NCBI GenBank assembly: GCA_025642075.2
Contig: JAODUO010000876.1
Location: forward strand, 62,501 to 126,500
DNA: 64,000 nucleotides
From: Ridgeia piscesae
Taxonomy: Eukaryota; Annelida; Polychaeta; Sabellida; Siboglinidae
Reading direction: 5' to 3'
Shown piece after piece: positions 47,859 through 62,285 of the stretch. The notes below the pieces were generated by a model. It ran no database searches, was not told the DNA's origin, and saw only the letters and a list, made by a program, of their open reading frames with translations. The position numbers were made by a program, and so were the translations under genes. Each line of letters begins with the position of its first letter. Positions within the stretch are counted from its first letter, which is position 1.

Positions 47859-48834
47859 CCCCGGTATACATTCAACTGCGTCAATTAAACATTATTTCCA
47901 ACTCTTACTCAAATAGCAACATGGCCTTTAATTACTTAAACAATTCATATCCTACAAAATTACGAGTCGCCTGTTAGTTACATTACAATATTGTATCAGA
48001 CTTTGCAGCTGGCCTCAATGTATAGTGCGTTTACCAGGTGTCTACCTGTGACACAGACGCCTGCCTCTAGAGTTACTACCTGACAGCCAATAAATCACCT
48101 GTCTACACTGTGACAACAAAACCCAGCAGCAGGTAAACAAACTGTCCCACTGAAGACGCCATTAACCTAGAAACAGTTGTTGTCGGCAAACCATCAAATC
48201 ACCCTCGACAATCAGCAGAATCCAGTATCTGGTAGAATTATTAAGTAGTCAAGCATATTGTGTACTTAAACTTAAATAGTTCTTATCAACTTCCACCACT
48301 TCAGTCAAGTACGCCCCACTGAGGGGTAACAACCCTGTCTTACACAGTGCTCAGCGTTGACAAATACTCATATATTCTATAGACTGTACTGTAGGGCAAT
48401 CTGGGTAAAATGTACACAGACAAAACGCCACTTGTGAGAAAAGGACCAAGTATCGGACATTTTATAGACCTGTATCTTGGATAGTTTACACACTTGTGGT
48501 AATTTTACAATGCCCTGACACTGACCGGGCTACCTGGGCACAACACAAGCAGAGCCTTGTGAGAACTGGACCAAAAACCCAAAAATATTTTGAAAATTGC
48601 ATTTTTTATTTTGATTGTTACATGATAATACTAATAGTACATGTATATAAAATGTTGTCAAATTCCCAATGAAGTTGAATGGGTTTTTATAATGAAAAAT
48701 ACCCAGAAGTTGAAGAAATCTGCACATGCATTTAACATAAATTTCCAAGCTCTGATCTAATTCTGTCATGACCTTTGAACTTATCATGCAAATCAAACTC
48801 TAAACGGACATAATTTGTTTGTTTAAACAGTATC

Positions 48835-49062
48835 TTGTTTATGGGGTGGGGTGTCAATGTCAAAGGAAACTGTGTGACTGAGTCAAAAAGCTTATTTCAA
48901 TTACGTTGTCAATTATGCTTTGAAAATGTCACGTGTGTGTGTGCAACATGGATTAATATCATGTATTTCTGGACATTACAGACATGTCTAGACTGGCTTC
49001 TGTGCTAGGTGTCTACCGGGACATATTTGGACTGGCAAAAATCTTATCTTGCCTAAGGGCGT
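48835..49062 (+). mobile_element. Distant hAT-like MITE relative, copy F
   Basis: Shares the layout AAAATGTCACGTGTGTG, GACATTACAGAC and CTGGCAAAAATCTTATC-TTGCC with copies A and B, but is diverged and its ends are not clear. Confidence 0.4.
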
Positions 49063-50203
49063 TGGTGTGAACAAATATGATTGTATACTGTAAGTTGTAA
49101 CACTTCCTGCTTACATTCAAGAGGCTGCTCCACGACACTGGTACAAATGTAATGTACACCCATTATTTTGGATTTCATTGTGTCTGTCAGGGATCATCTC
49201 AAAAAATTAAGGCAATGTCATTTGCCTTCAGACCTCATGAGCTTTTGAAACAAATCTACTGTTGTGGGCTACATTAAGCAAAGTTCACAAATTAAAACAC
49301 TTTAATGCAAACAATCCAAGATAGGTTTAAACTTTAAGGGATACTGACAGTTTCAATGTCTTTTATTGTCACCCTCTGAGCTTCTGAAGGCTGGGGTGGG
49401 TGAACCAGCAGGTTGACAGACCCAGTTGTACTTTGCCCTATTTAGAGGGGTAATCAGTCACCTTCCAAAGTATCTCTGGCTACTACCATTTGTCTCTGCA
49501 GTGTCAACAGGGCATGCTTATTTAAATGCAGTGTTTACATTACAATCTGAACATTTTTATGCACAAATTATTGAAACTTTGAACTTCTGGGAGAGACTGC
49601 AAACTGAGTACTATATGATGTGCAACATACATACCTTCAACATAAACATTATCTTACAAAAGGAGGAAGAGCTAATGTTAATTTGTTCAGTTACACGTGT
49701 GTAATAAACCAACTGAGGTGCCCAGTGCTGCTTGGGAGAAAAGGCTGTCACCCACGTAAAAAACGTTTAAAAACTGCGATCCTCAAGGTGACATTGAGGG
49801 CCCATCCCCACCGTTCTGGATAACTATTTAAGAGGTCAATCATAGGGAGCACTTCCTCCATCGCTTCCAGAAAAAAGACGTTACATCGTCTCAGTGTCTC
49901 GCATAAATGTCAGGCACTCATAATAATAATAAGCTTTATTGCCATATTCAACGTGCATTACATGATGAATTGGAATGTAGTCTGGCATTGACTCATATAT
50001 GCCTATATATACAGTAAAATGAAATATGGCAAATAAATATAAGATATAGATATAAGATATACATTGTACATAATTTGTTCTTTAAAATATTTTTTATATA
50101 ATAAATAAATAAAGGCAAAATTTAAATAATAGATTATCTATTTAACAATAATTGTGGTGTAAACTAGATAATAAATAAATAAATATAAAATGTCCTTTAA
50201 AAT

Positions 50204-50205
50204 TG

Positions 50206-50252
<47 letters not shown>
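50204..50252. repeat. (TA)n microsatellite
   Basis: About 23 TA units just downstream of exon c1; an AATAATAATAAGCTTTATTG sequence at 49920-49940 may be a retroelement tail. Confidence 0.9.
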
Positions 50253-50253
<1 letters not shown>

Positions 50254-50545
50254 TTATATAAATTATCTTCTAAAAATATCATTAAAAAATATATTTACAA
50301 TTACAATTGAATGCGTCCAATTTTGTTGCAAACGCACGGCCCATGAATAGCCTCTTAAAATACTGAATTTGAGGCCCTCAAGTTCTCCACCCTACTAGAT
50401 GAATTAAAAAAAGTATCTGATTGGTCCCACTAGATCCCATAAAAAACGTCCACCCAATACATGCAAAACTGACGTATATGTGATTCGACAAAGCAACAGT
50501 ATTTTCTAAATAACAGAAACAACCAAAACCACGCAATGGACTCAC

Positions 50546-51787
50546 CTGGCGAGCACGATATCGCGCATTTCCACTGCGCTGCAGCGTTCCGGTCTTGATG
50601 CTCTGTTCAGCGATGGTGACCTCTTCACCCTCAAGCCCCGACCTCACGCTCAACTCACTCAGCTCCGGGATTGGTTGAACTTTCAACTGCACCTCACCAC
50701 CAGAGCTCTTGATCAGTTCTATCACTTCCTCGCGCGTCGCATTCTCCACGTTTTTGCTGTTGACCTCGATCAGCCGGTCGCCCGGCAACAGCCCGGTCTG
50801 TGTGTTCTTCGGGCCGGGTTCAGCGAAAATAACGGTTCGTTTACGTTCGGTGCTATCCCCGACCCCCCGCTCGAGAATCGTGCCCCGTCGAAGCGTGAAG
50901 CCAAAATCGCCTGCCAACTGCCGTCCGAGGGTGATTTCTCGCGGCGCAAGACACCTAGGGGGCGCCAGCGATGGCAGTGCGAGTGGCGTGTTCCCGTAGG
51001 TTTTCTCTGCGGGACTGGCGGGCATGGCGGGCTCATGGGGCGGTGAGGCTGCATCGGGCGCTGGGGACGGAACGTTGATCTTTGGCAGCACCCGTCTCTT
51101 CGGCGTGCCACTTGTTGATTTCGATGCCGTCACCGTGGTGCTCGGGAGTCGAGCCGGCTTCGTAGGTGGCACCACTTTACGCTGCGGCACACTGTCGGGT
51201 TCAATGTTTGCCACCAGACTACGCACACTGCGTTTCTTTTTCGGCTGCCCCTTCTCGGGGTCCCTCTTGAGAGAGTCCAGCACCTGTACTGGGTAGTCTT
51301 CATTGGCGATCGTGTTCTCCTCCAAGGTCATCGTGTCATCGAGTTGACCTCTGACCCCCTGATTCGGTATCTCCGGACCATAGTTCGATTGCCCCTTCAG
51401 AATCCCACGCTGCGGTTTCGGCTGCACCGCTGGCCCCGCCCGCTTCACCGTCACAGTTGCCGTAGACAGCTCGACCTTGCCGACACTTGTGTAGGTCGTG
51501 CCGTCGGGTTCAGGGGTCGCGCCATCACGCGGACTCAACTTCCCCCCGGAGCTCAAACTTTCACTGCTCTCATCTCGCGCCCCGTTGTACGGTCGCGCCC
51601 CGTATTTCGTTGACGACTCGCTCAGACGGCCCCAGAGTCCTTTCTTTGCTTCCTCCAGGCGGGAGAGCTCCTCCTCCGTGAGGCTCTTGTCGCCCTTCTT
51701 CTTTTCCTTCTTCTCCTTCTTCTCTCGTTTCTTCCGGTCCCGATCCTCTCGCTCCTTCTCCGAGTGTTTCTTCATAAAACCAAACAT
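50546..51787 (-). CDS. MYO18A: MYO18A exon c1: KE-rich N-terminus and PDZ domain
   Basis: 414 codons, phase 0 at its end (CAG|GTGAGT at 50545). It starts MFGFMKKHSEKE, with a run of K/E/R to residue 40 as in the MYO18A alpha N-terminus. A proline/serine/threonine-rich linker carries PxxP-like stretches (about 200-280). A PDZ domain (about 283-372) has the carboxylate-binding loop GDFGFTLR at 293-300 and LLPGDRLIEVN at 333-343. PDZ binds partner C-termini or internal motifs. The exon itself extends to an acceptor at 51810-51811, leaving 22 nt of 5'UTR before the ATG. GC and CpG content are well above the flanking introns. Strong call. Confidence 0.95.
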
Positions 51788-51899
51788 CGTGAGTGTCAGC
51801 TACTGCCACCTGCAAACAAATGGACATGGTCACTGGTCAGACAGATGGACGTGGTCAATCAACGGTCACTCAAATGGTCAGTCAAAATGAAGATAATGG

Positions 51900-52108
51900 C
51901 AGCTCTAGGTAGAGATCCGTCCACCCGTCCTTTGGATGACCAGTTTGTTTTGGCACATACAAACTTGAGTGGATGGGTAAATTGTTAAGAGCAGCAAAAA
52001 CAATACAAACTTTGCTATTCACTAAGCATATGTTGGATTAGTTTGTGTGCAAATGTGTACATATTTACTGGGAGATCATGGACTGGAAAAAATGTGATCC
52101 TCCATAAG
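51900..52108 (+). mobile_element. hAT-like MITE, copy E (decayed)
   Basis: Starts CAGCTCTAGGTAGAGATCCG then TCCACCCGTC, ends GTGATCCTCCATAAG. Flanking 8-mers GATAATGG and GATAATTT match at 6 of 8 positions. Internally shortened. Sits about 90 nt upstream of the exon carrying the MYO18A start codon. Confidence 0.6.
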
Positions 52109-54244
52109 GATAATTTCTTATATAATGAAGTGTCCTTCAGAAGAGTCAGTGAGTGTCATGGATTGAAAAGAAAGGTAATTTACTACTTCTAAGTCATCTT
52201 CACGACAGACCAATTAATACAAAAGACTACTTCCAAAATCAGAACAATGTATATACTGTGGACGGAGCTCAACAGAACTGCTACAAACGATGAAAGATTG
52301 TGTGGTTTAGAGGGTCACAATTGCCAACATCTACAATAGAAGTATTCAGCCATGACGGAATTACTGTGCAAACACTCACTATCCATACATAAATATCTAG
52401 TTTCTATCCACAACTGTCTAAAGTGAACTGAAGCAGTGATGACTGAACACACTGCAGTAGTACAATAGAAAATATATCAATATAATCCTGCAGCTACTAA
52501 TTGACCGCTGTATTGAAATATTCCACCCAATTGTTGTACAACATTGTAACATAATTACCAGTACAGGTGAAATATTTTTATACTAAATAACTCACTGTTT
52601 TGGAAAATCTACATCTATATTGTTTTCAATCACATTGTCTAGGAGACAAAGAAGTATTTGTATAGAAAACACTATTGTTTTCGCCCGACCTTTTTCACCC
52701 AAACTCAGATACTACAATAAACACTCACTGTTATGCAATCGAAGCATTCATCACTTACAGAGCATAAAAATTATCTTCATTTTACAAAGCCACCTTTTTA
52801 CAAACTATTTTCGTTAGCATTCATTCTGTTCCCATCTACTTAGGTGGCATTATAATACCAGTTTACAAAAAGTTTGTTTCACCAACATCTCAGTACGGTT
52901 TCTTAAAATGACTATATGGGGAATTTTTTATAACTCCAACATACAATTGCAGCTAACAGCGTTATCGCATTCCGTTTTAGAAATCGGTGATAGCTAGCAA
53001 TGAAAGCTGTGATTGTTGAAAGAGGGTTGTCTTAATGATCTCTGCTTGTGGCCACAGTGGAGGTACATGGTGTTGTTCTAGCGAGATAGCTATCTCTTAC
53101 AGTCTCACTGGGTCATTTAGTGTCCACTGTAGAGCCATTGATGCACAGCGAATGACCCATTTTCTTCAACTGGCTGGTGCATTGTGTAAACATTCCTCAA
53201 GTTCAGTGAATGACTGTGATCTTTAGCTGTAGTATACATTACTATACAACCAGACCTCATGCTGTACTATACAACCAGATGTATATTTCCTGTGCAATAT
53301 CATGACAAATCAACATTAACGTTACAAAGGTGACATTTCCCAACAAGTAATACAATATTATATACCTACATATACACATAACATGAATTTTTTTAATCTG
53401 CCAATACGTAACAGTAAGTTTTATTAATGTTTAATACATGTTTAAAATGCAATCATGCGGAATTTAGATTTAACTAAATTTCTTTGTCACGGATTATTGT
53501 GCACATGTGAATAAAAATCCTTCAATCAACAGTATTGTAATCACATGTGTACAGCATCCATACATGTATATGCCCATGCATCCTTCAACTAATCCCATTA
53601 AAGTGGTATCTAGATGTAGATACTATCTGCCAAGTCAGGTTACAACTTACATGTATGGAGGGGTGTTCAGTGGAATCAAAAGAGGGTCCAGTTTCCAACT
53701 GCAGTGCACTGGGCTAAATATAATGGTGATTTTTGTGTTGGAGATTTGGGAGAGGCCAAACAGGTCAAGAGGGTGGGTCACACTGCTTGAGCACAGGATT
53801 CTGGGGTGGGATATATATAAAATCTGGGAATGTCCCCTAATTTGATCGCCCACTGAAAAATAATGATAGCTCCCTGTATTATGATTATAAACTACACTAG
53901 GCGACTGTAGCAACAAGATGCACATACACTATTGATGACAATAATTTGGAAACTGTTTACTCTGTGGTGAAGGCTTTAATAGTTAATGTCCACGAGTAGT
54001 CTACTTGTTCAGTTGTAACACCCCCCCCCCCGTCTTCATAGTCACACAGATTAGACAACGAGGTTTTAAATTAAAAGGGCTTTTCAATTTGCTTTTGTTA
54101 TTGTAAATTAAGTAGTATAAATTATATATTCTAACCTAACACTGGCCGTCCCAATATACTTCAAGTTTCAACAAACCCTAAATATTTTTCAATTCAGTAG
54201 TTCAATGTTTACTTAAATTGCAGGGCAGTCATTCAAATAACTGA

Positions 54245-54420
54245 CATGTGAATTCTGATGAAGTTGAGGTTGTGGAATGGAAAGAGCTTCTAACATTGAC
54301 ATGGGTTCAATCATGTTTTTAATGTGAGGCCCAAGTCTCCAAAAGCTCTGCACTGGCAAAACTGTTTTCCTCCCAAAACACTTTGAAATGTCAACAATTG
54401 ATACAAAGTTGTTCCAAAAA
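54245..54420 (+). mobile_element. Possible SINE-like fragment
   Basis: GGAATGGAAAGAGCTTCTAAC followed by a B-box-like GGGTTCAATCA about 20 nt on; weak. Confidence 0.25.
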
Positions 54421-54677
54421 CATGATTAGGTATAGTAAGCATGTTTACAAAGTAGAATGTAGTTTATACCGTATCAACATGATTTTATAATAAAGGCTAA
54501 CATATAAACTCCATTTACCACAGATAAAAATAGTTTTCTATTTAACATGTAAATGTAGTTTTCAATGTAACAGATACATTTAGTTCAATATTTTATTTAG
54601 ACACAATTATTTGTTTTTTCTTAAATTGCACTGCAGCATCTGAAAACTCAATCTACTCTCTATTCATTCCACAGAAC

Positions 54678-54884
54678 CAAGGCTTTATGCAGGATAACAA
54701 TTTTGCCAGTCACCATTTTTTTGGTGAACACATGAATGTCAACTGTAAGTCAGTTTACAAACTTTAAATGTGTTTTTTGATCTGAAATGGACTACAAACA
54801 CACGTGACACCATTTACACTCATTTCTAAGGCATAAATACAACATCTATGATTTTTGAAGACTTTTTTGCTTCTTCATTCTCTG
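54678..54884 (-). mobile_element. hAT-like MITE, copy C (reverse, shortened)
   Basis: Begins CAAGGCTTTATGCAGGATAA, the right end of copies A/B in reverse. Contains TTGCCAGTCAC, CAGTTTACAAACTT and GACACCATTTACACTC, the complement of their internal blocks. Flanking CACAGAAC and CACAGAAT (54885-54892) match at 7 of 8 positions and the far end finishes CTCTG. The head region with CCGTCCACCC is missing. Confidence 0.65.
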
Positions 54885-56915
54885 CACAGAATAAAACAGA
54901 TCCGCACATATCTTATCCACAACCCAATTACTCAGCGATTTCACTATCAGAGAAATGCAATAAAAAACACTTTGATTCTTATCTTCTTCTGGGTGCCTGG
55001 GTCAGAGAAAATTCCTGCATCTCCCATATAGCCAGGCTTCAACCTTCAGGCTTGTAACCAGTTACCATTAAATTAATCAGATGTGGTTGGGTTAATTTGG
55101 TTTTTCTCCTTACTTTGTACATAAAATAAGTGACCTTTGCACCCATCTATTGGGGCCTGGTGACTGGTGTGTCATATTCATACTCAGTCACCCTACTAGG
55201 GGACAGAGAGGACATGAAAACACTGATCTTCTTCCATTTTCTGTCCCCACTCCCCACAGGATTTCTGTGAAAGTTGTTTATGGGAAACACGTGCACACTG
55301 AGCTATGTCACGCCTCCAACTTGTGACCACGTCACCTGTTGGTGACAAAGTCAGACAAACATTTCAAGGAGCAGGACAATCACATCAATCACTCTAGTCA
55401 GAGTCAGGGACATACTCCCACATCATGGTGTCCCCCCTGACATCATGGTGTCCCCCAGACAAACACCTAGCACTGCCTGTCAACTGTCAGTCTACTAGAG
55501 TTGACTCCAGTCACTCTACTGTACTAATACTCCATCTGACTCCATCAATAACAATTAAACTAAAATCTACAATATCACTGTTCACGTGTGGTTTTAAAAC
55601 TAATCCACAAGTATTTATTTCATACTTTAAACTGTCCTTTGTGTCAGAGATCTTGGCCAAGTTTACATTGGACATTCTCACAATTTATTGTAGACATTCA
55701 TCAAGTAAATTACCAAACACAATGTGTCATATTACTGTACTGGTAATGCACATGTTATGTGCACTCTGTGTTGCAACTGTCTACACACTGAGGTCTACAA
55801 CACAACAAAAAACTGTGTCTTCTATAAATTTTAGTCGACACATACCATCTAACAAATGCAACTGAGTACATTTTCTAGTTCACCAAGCACACACAGTCAT
55901 CTGAACGTACCACTACAAAGAAATAAAATGTCCATATTTACTGTCACAGTATATTAGTCTTTCTGTTTCATTAGAGTGGGCTGTTCCAGGCCAAGTTGTG
56001 CTGTTGAAGATACCACCTAACTGGTGACCTGTTTATGACATCATTTTGAAAACATTTACACTTTTTTGTAGTTGAAGCAACACAGTAATACAACTTAATC
56101 TCCTCATACCTACTTTATCATGGCAGTGAACGTCAACACGGATATATGCAATACGCATACCTTCCAACAATTAATCACACCAGATTTTCTTCGCAGTCAC
56201 AAATTCAGTCGAGAAGGAATGTAACTATGCTACAGAGTATACCAAGAAAAACCTGACATGTTTTTATTATGACAACTTCTATTGGCCTCAGTGTGAGACT
56301 AGCAAATCGGGACAAGTTTACTGAGCACCCTATGCACAAGTCATCCTTTGGGACACACTGTGTAATGCAGACAGTGGGCGGTTATGACATAGCACTGAAA
56401 TAGCTGGCCTCCTCCAGGAAGGAAACAAAAATGATTGATGACTCTTGTGGGCTATATGCTTGCACACAAGTGGATAAATACTCTGGATGCTGGAGAAACT
56501 GTCACAGTTCACTGTCAACACCCAGATGGTGAGGTCACATTATTATTTATTACCTTGTTTGTTGATGGTAATATGTGTTGTTTTTATGGCAAATAAGGCA
56601 CCTGGCTTTGTTGTATATTACACAATACACTTCACACTCCATAAATGTATAACATTTTGGCCACAATAGACAGGCTGATGTTTCAAAGATAACAAAGCTG
56701 CGTCACTTGTCCAGTTTTGACCTCTGGTTCTACTTCTACTTCCACCAGACCATGTTCAACTGGCTGACCATTACTGCGTGAACATACTTATTCTTATCAC
56801 AACTTAAATATTGTAGGCATTTTATGATATTAAATATTAATCAGCTCTTAGGGCCCAACTTTTCAAGACTTGTTAATTTCAAGTTGCAGAAACAATCTAA
56901 CCCATAATTGTAAAG

Positions 56916-57310
56916 TGGCTGTATTCCTGGGGTGACCTTAACTGAGATGTAACTGGAGTGACGTTAATTGCTAGATGGCTTTATTACTGAGGTGACCATA
57001 ATTGTGAAGTGACTGAGGTGATACTAATTGAAAGTTGTTAGTATTATTGGGGTGACATTAATGGAGAAATGACAGTGATATTTAGGTGACCTTAATTATG
57101 AGGTGGCTGCATTACTGAGGTGACCTTACTTGAAAGGTGGTTGTATTAGTTATTACTGAGGTTATCATAACTGTGAAGTGGCTATGGTACTATATTATTG
57201 AGGTCACCTTAAATGAGAGATGGCAGCATTACTGGGGTGACCTTACTGGCAAGGTAGTAGTATTATTGAGGAGACCTTAATTACAAAGTAGTTGAATTAC
57301 TGAGACAATC
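56916..57310. repeat. Degenerate tandem repeat, about 35-45 bp (about 10 copies)
   Basis: Repeated segments like TTACTGAGGTGACCTTAAT and TGTGAAGTGGCTGTATT, with variable length and substitutions; old array. Confidence 0.8.
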
Positions 57311-58719
57311 AAGACACCCATGACTGCGTGCAAAGATTGCCCTCCTTGCTCTTGATATTCTCTACATAAATGACGCACCAGCTGGGAAGATATTTAGTGA
57401 TTCACTGGCATACCAGTGCACCTCCAGCTCCCAGTATCCCAGATGGAAGCCAGGGAAACAGAGTTAACAGACATGACCAGCCGAGGGAAAAAGCCTTCCA
57501 GGAATCGAGCCGCATTCACAAGCTTCGGGCATGAATCTTGACACCAGTGGCTATATAAAACATGAAGTGTTGGTAGCGATATAGCCATACATTGTCATGC
57601 AGCGCACGCAAATAACAGACGATTTTAGCCAGTCATTTCCTTGGAAATGCTGGAGATAAGTTCAAACATTAATGCTAAATCGCACTGATCTATCTGTGAG
57701 ATAAGGGTACAACTAAGCCGGTAGTCACACAAGTCTATAAGCGGAGGCAGTGTGAAATGACCTGGCTCGTGATCAATTATGCACAGATGTTATGAAAACA
57801 TTGACAGATAGTGTTAACAATGACAAGATATGATACCACATTTGGTATATTGTTGAACTATGTTCATGCTGGCTTGAATGTGAGTGGTATTGAGTGGTCG
57901 TGGCCAGTGCTATTTCATGATCTCTGTTTGTGGCCACCAGAAGGTTATTTAGTGCCAAGAATGAAACAATTGGAAGACTATTAATACACAACAATAACAC
58001 TGAAAGTAACGCATATTTAATAATTTATTGTTGAACATCACCAACCAATGGTGGTTCCCTGGATATTGTTATTACTATTCAAGTTTTCAAGTCCACTAAC
58101 ATTTCACAGCTAAATTGAGACTCCTTTAGAATGTCTAAAAGAATTGTCTATCATATATTGTCATTACTCAAATGTCTTTATTGCTAAAAAAATATAAAAT
58201 TTGTCAGTCCATGATGGAGTAAAATATTTGAGTCACTTTCAAGAGCAGTGGCTCATGAATAATATCATTTCAAATGTTGACAGGGTCCCCAAGATGTCAA
58301 TAAGTTGGATCACCAGAGTACTCAGTAAATGGGGTATCAGATGACTTGAAACCAGTTTTGCAAGTGGCTTCCATGCTTCTATCTTGTAGGTGAAATCTGA
58401 CTCCGTTAACCCAATATTTTGCAGGGTCATGTAATGTCATCTAAATGACCTAACAGGTATTATAATATGTACTTATGTGACATATAATGCCTGTTAGCAT
58501 AAGAAATGTACAAAAACCTGGTACCCCCCTCGGTAGTTCCTTTGGACTCAACTTACGTTGGGCAGACATACTTTTAATCTTCCTCTAAACCTTTCCGGAT
58601 GGTTCAATGAAAATCTTGTTAAATTCTCAAGTTTGTATGCATCATTACATTTTAATGAGATGCAGTAAATGTGCTATTTTATTGGCACCAACTGTAAAAA
58701 ACTTGACAGTGATATCGAA

Positions 58720-58930
58720 CAATAAATCACCTGAAGAAAGAACATGTAAATTCACCTTCATAAGAGAAGATTTCAAGGTGAATTAGAATGTTTTTATCAG
58801 GTGATTTATTGTCAATAAAGTGGTCTGGTGACAGATGAATATAGTATTTCTTTAAAATACTATATTCACCTGTCATTCATCATTTTATTGACAATAAATC
58901 ACCAGATGAAAAACATTCTAATTCACCTTC
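58720..58930. repeat. Large imperfect palindrome / foldback element
   Basis: Three related segments. Left: CAATAAATCACCTG ... AATTCACCTT (58720-58758). Middle: AAGGTGAATTAGAATG ... CAGGTGATTTATTG (58775-58811). Right: CAATAAATCACCAG ... AATTCACCTT (58891-58929). The middle pairs with either side. The central palindrome is around ATAGTATTTC / AAATACTAT near 58852. No coding capacity. Confidence 0.85.
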
Positions 58931-60978
58931 AAATCGAATGTACTAAATTCAATGATTCCATGAAACAGTCAGTTCAAAACACTGTACATATGATTCCTAA
59001 GAAAGAGCGTTATACAGTATGCATGTATATTCCCCAAACAAAGGATGTGTAAAGTCAGAACCAGATCCATGAGTTGCAACATTTTCATCTATTACCAAAA
59101 CATACCTACCAGAACCATGACATTAAATACTAATGCACCATAATCCGGGCCAGGTTCAATTAATTTTGATCAACTCCAAATCATGTGTTTCTATCAAGGA
59201 TCAATTTCAATTCAACTCAATATACTCACAAAAAGTATCAACTCAAATTCAACTCAATTTTATTCAATTCCAACAAAATGAAAAAATCGGCAATAATTGT
59301 TTACTTCTTTCGACTACCGGTAAATGAACTTAAAATGTTCAAAGCGTTACTGATGGGTGAACTGGTTCACTGTGTCACCATATGTGGGTTGCACCTAATC
59401 ATCCCTGAAACGCATATGAAGCATACAAGTCTTTTAATTTATTTAATTAAATATTCCATAATAATAGCCCATAATAAGATACCTGGTTTGGTCTCAGATG
59501 GGACAGTGCTAAACAGTCACTGGGCCAAATACTGCAATCAGAATGTTCTGAAGGGTCATGTTGAATCAAGTCAGACAACCTGCCCCTATACAGTTTCCAG
59601 CAAGACAAAACCCTGGACTGACAAATACTAATTACAAACCTCAAGCTAACTTACTTAAAAAAGACTGTAAATTTATTTTCTATTTTGACAAATTCATTCA
59701 ATAATTCATCTTACTTTGCCATTTGCCAACCCCAATTCAATAAGTTTGACTTTATTTAACTTCAATTCACATTTCTTTTAAATTTAATTAAATTCCAATT
59801 CAATTAGCACGAATTTAATCCAGGTTTGGCTGTAATGAATCTGCTCCTTACTGGGTCAAATGTCGGAGTTTTTCACACTGTTCAGAAAACCATAGCTCCC
59901 AGACTGTGATATTAGTGATTACGTTGTAAAAACTTGTATCAGCTCCTGCTGCTTGTCTAGGAAATACAGTGTTAGATTACATCATTGATTTTGGCTGTGT
60001 GCCTATATACACTGTACACATGATTACTGCCAACAGAAGCTAACAGCCCATACCCAATTAGAAAGTACATGTTCCTATACTACAGACTATGTGAGATAGT
60101 CCTTGTATGGTCCTCATCTGTTGGGGTTATCTCAAATATTTATGTTACTTGATTTTATAATCATTAACAGAATACCTGTGGAATGCAGAGTATCTATGTG
60201 AGGTGCACGAATCGTGGTAAAATTAGACTATCATCATCTTCCATAAAACACCAAATTTGTATGCCAAAGTTTTCACACAGAAAATGCATTAAATGCCATC
60301 TCACGTCACACAGAATTATTCTTTAACCAAGTTTTATTTTAAGTAATTTTTCAGCAAAATTCAATTGAATTGATGAAATAATGGTGACCAAAAACATGAA
60401 TCACTTTATTCTGAAGTGTGCATTTAAAGCACAACTTTGCAACTAAAAACCTTACTTGGTCAAGGGTGAAAGAATTAGTAAATGAGGCACCTAAATGACC
60501 TGCCTGCCACTTGACTTCCACATAAGCCAGACTCGGGGTCGTATGACTGCGTTAAGGGTACTTGGAAATGTACAATGCATTAATAGAACACTTACATTAA
60601 GAGTAGGCACATTCTTTCATTACACCACGATCGAATCAACTTCCCACTAGCTCAGGTTTGTTGAAGATAACCTCTACTGGAGAATTAGTAGTTCTTCATA
60701 AATCTATGAAAATTGTGTGTTTCATGCTCAAATACATGACCAACATGATGGGTGAAATTTAAATGACGTTTAATTAACCTCCCATGGTAACCTGGGTGAT
60801 TTCATACAGAACAGTCAATCATGGTTTAGCAAAGAACAATTCTATATAGCAAACAAAAATCAATGTCACCATAAAATGCATGATAAATCATCATGCTGGA
60901 AAGAATTCAAACCAAATAACTATGACTATAACAATATATTTCAGTGTTATATAATTAACACTTGAGTTCAGTGGTATT

Positions 60979-61062
60979 AATAATACACACACTTTGATTC
61001 ACAGTACACTGAGTACAGTCAATAATACACACAAATTGATTCACAGTACACTGAGTACAGTC
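60979..61062. repeat. 42-bp tandem duplication
   Basis: Two copies of AATAATACACACA(C/A)... ACAGTACACTGAGTACAGTC, differing at two or three positions. Confidence 0.9.
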
Positions 61063-62225
61063 AGAGCTCCGACTACCTGTATGGCAAAAACATGTTTGAA
61101 CCCGACACAATTATTACGCACTCACTGGAAAAGAATGTGCATAGACATTTATGTTATATCTGATTATCGACAGCGAATAATCTAAGAGTTTTGTACTTAA
61201 AGATGTTATCCGCAAAGGTGCTGGTTGTGTCAATTAAGCAACTTGTAGGCTTCAGGCAAAACAATGTCAAAGGTCAGGCTACTGAGGTGGTATTTCGCAA
61301 GTGGTATTGATGGACATTGAGTGTGAATAATCTACATACCACCTGCTGTTAACAGGTTCCTAGCCACAAGCCACAGGTGTGATAATTCAGGGGCATATGT
61401 AAATTTGTAATACTACTCACTATTTGGTACATAAATGTGTCGATGAGCAGTGTTTTACTGAACCCTTGTAACACATACAATTTAATTATTGTTATGTGTT
61501 AAAGACGGGTTTATTTGCTAACTCGAACAAAGGCACATTCTTAATAAATCAGGGAAGGGTCACATAAATCCTGCAGTGACATAGCGCTGAGTGCTCAGGA
61601 TTGGGAGCGCGTAAGATTCCAGAGTTAAATATTGGGCAGGTCAGTTTTCAATGCTTGTGTTGCCAGCTCCGTTTTATCAATGTAGAAAACAGAGGGTCAG
61701 ATTTCAGAGCTACTAAGCTACTAACTGGAGACTGGGCCACATTCCAGTGGACAGAGGTTTATTGTGGGGCCAGTTGTGGGGTCGGTGGATTATATCTCAA
61801 ATCTGCATTCGGTGTATCTTGATTCTGTCGGACCAAACCACTGCTAAATAAGGACTGTTCCCCAAGACTTACAGATACGATTTGAACAAGTTGCTGGGAG
61901 ATTTCAGTGGCATCAAATGTGAGATGCTGAAATTGTTGGCCCTCAGGGTACACTCCTTATATAGCTATTAACCAGATTAATGGTTCTCACTTCTGTATCT
62001 GTATAAACTATTTCAACTGCCAAAATGTCCTATGGACACATCACACCATAGCTACACCTGTAGCTACTGAATGGACATTAAGCTGACCAGTTGGCCTGGT
62101 TATTTACAGTTGACCAGCACTCAGGAATTGCTTATCTCCAAATGTGTTCCCCAAACAGGAACTGCAACTTGAACATAAAAGCTACTTAACAAAAGAAACT
62201 GGACAATCATAACTGACACAAGCAC

Positions 62226-62278
<53 letters not shown>
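62226..62278. repeat. (TA)n microsatellite
   Basis: About 26 TA units followed by CACATATATAATTA. Confidence 0.95.

Positions 62279-62285
<7 letters not shown>

Larger units (their letters stand above)
52109..62225. other. Large 5' intron of MYO18A, no coding exon recognised
   Basis: Apart from the repeats listed, this stretch is AT-rich with scattered short ORFs lacking domain signatures. Inferred to be intron between the 5'UTR exon near 63.7 kb and the exon beginning 51809. Confidence 0.4.

Noticed and set aside
50675..51890. Several plus-strand ORFs of 64-130 codons opposite exon c1
   Set aside because: Shadow frames of the GC-rich KE/PDZ exon on the other strand.
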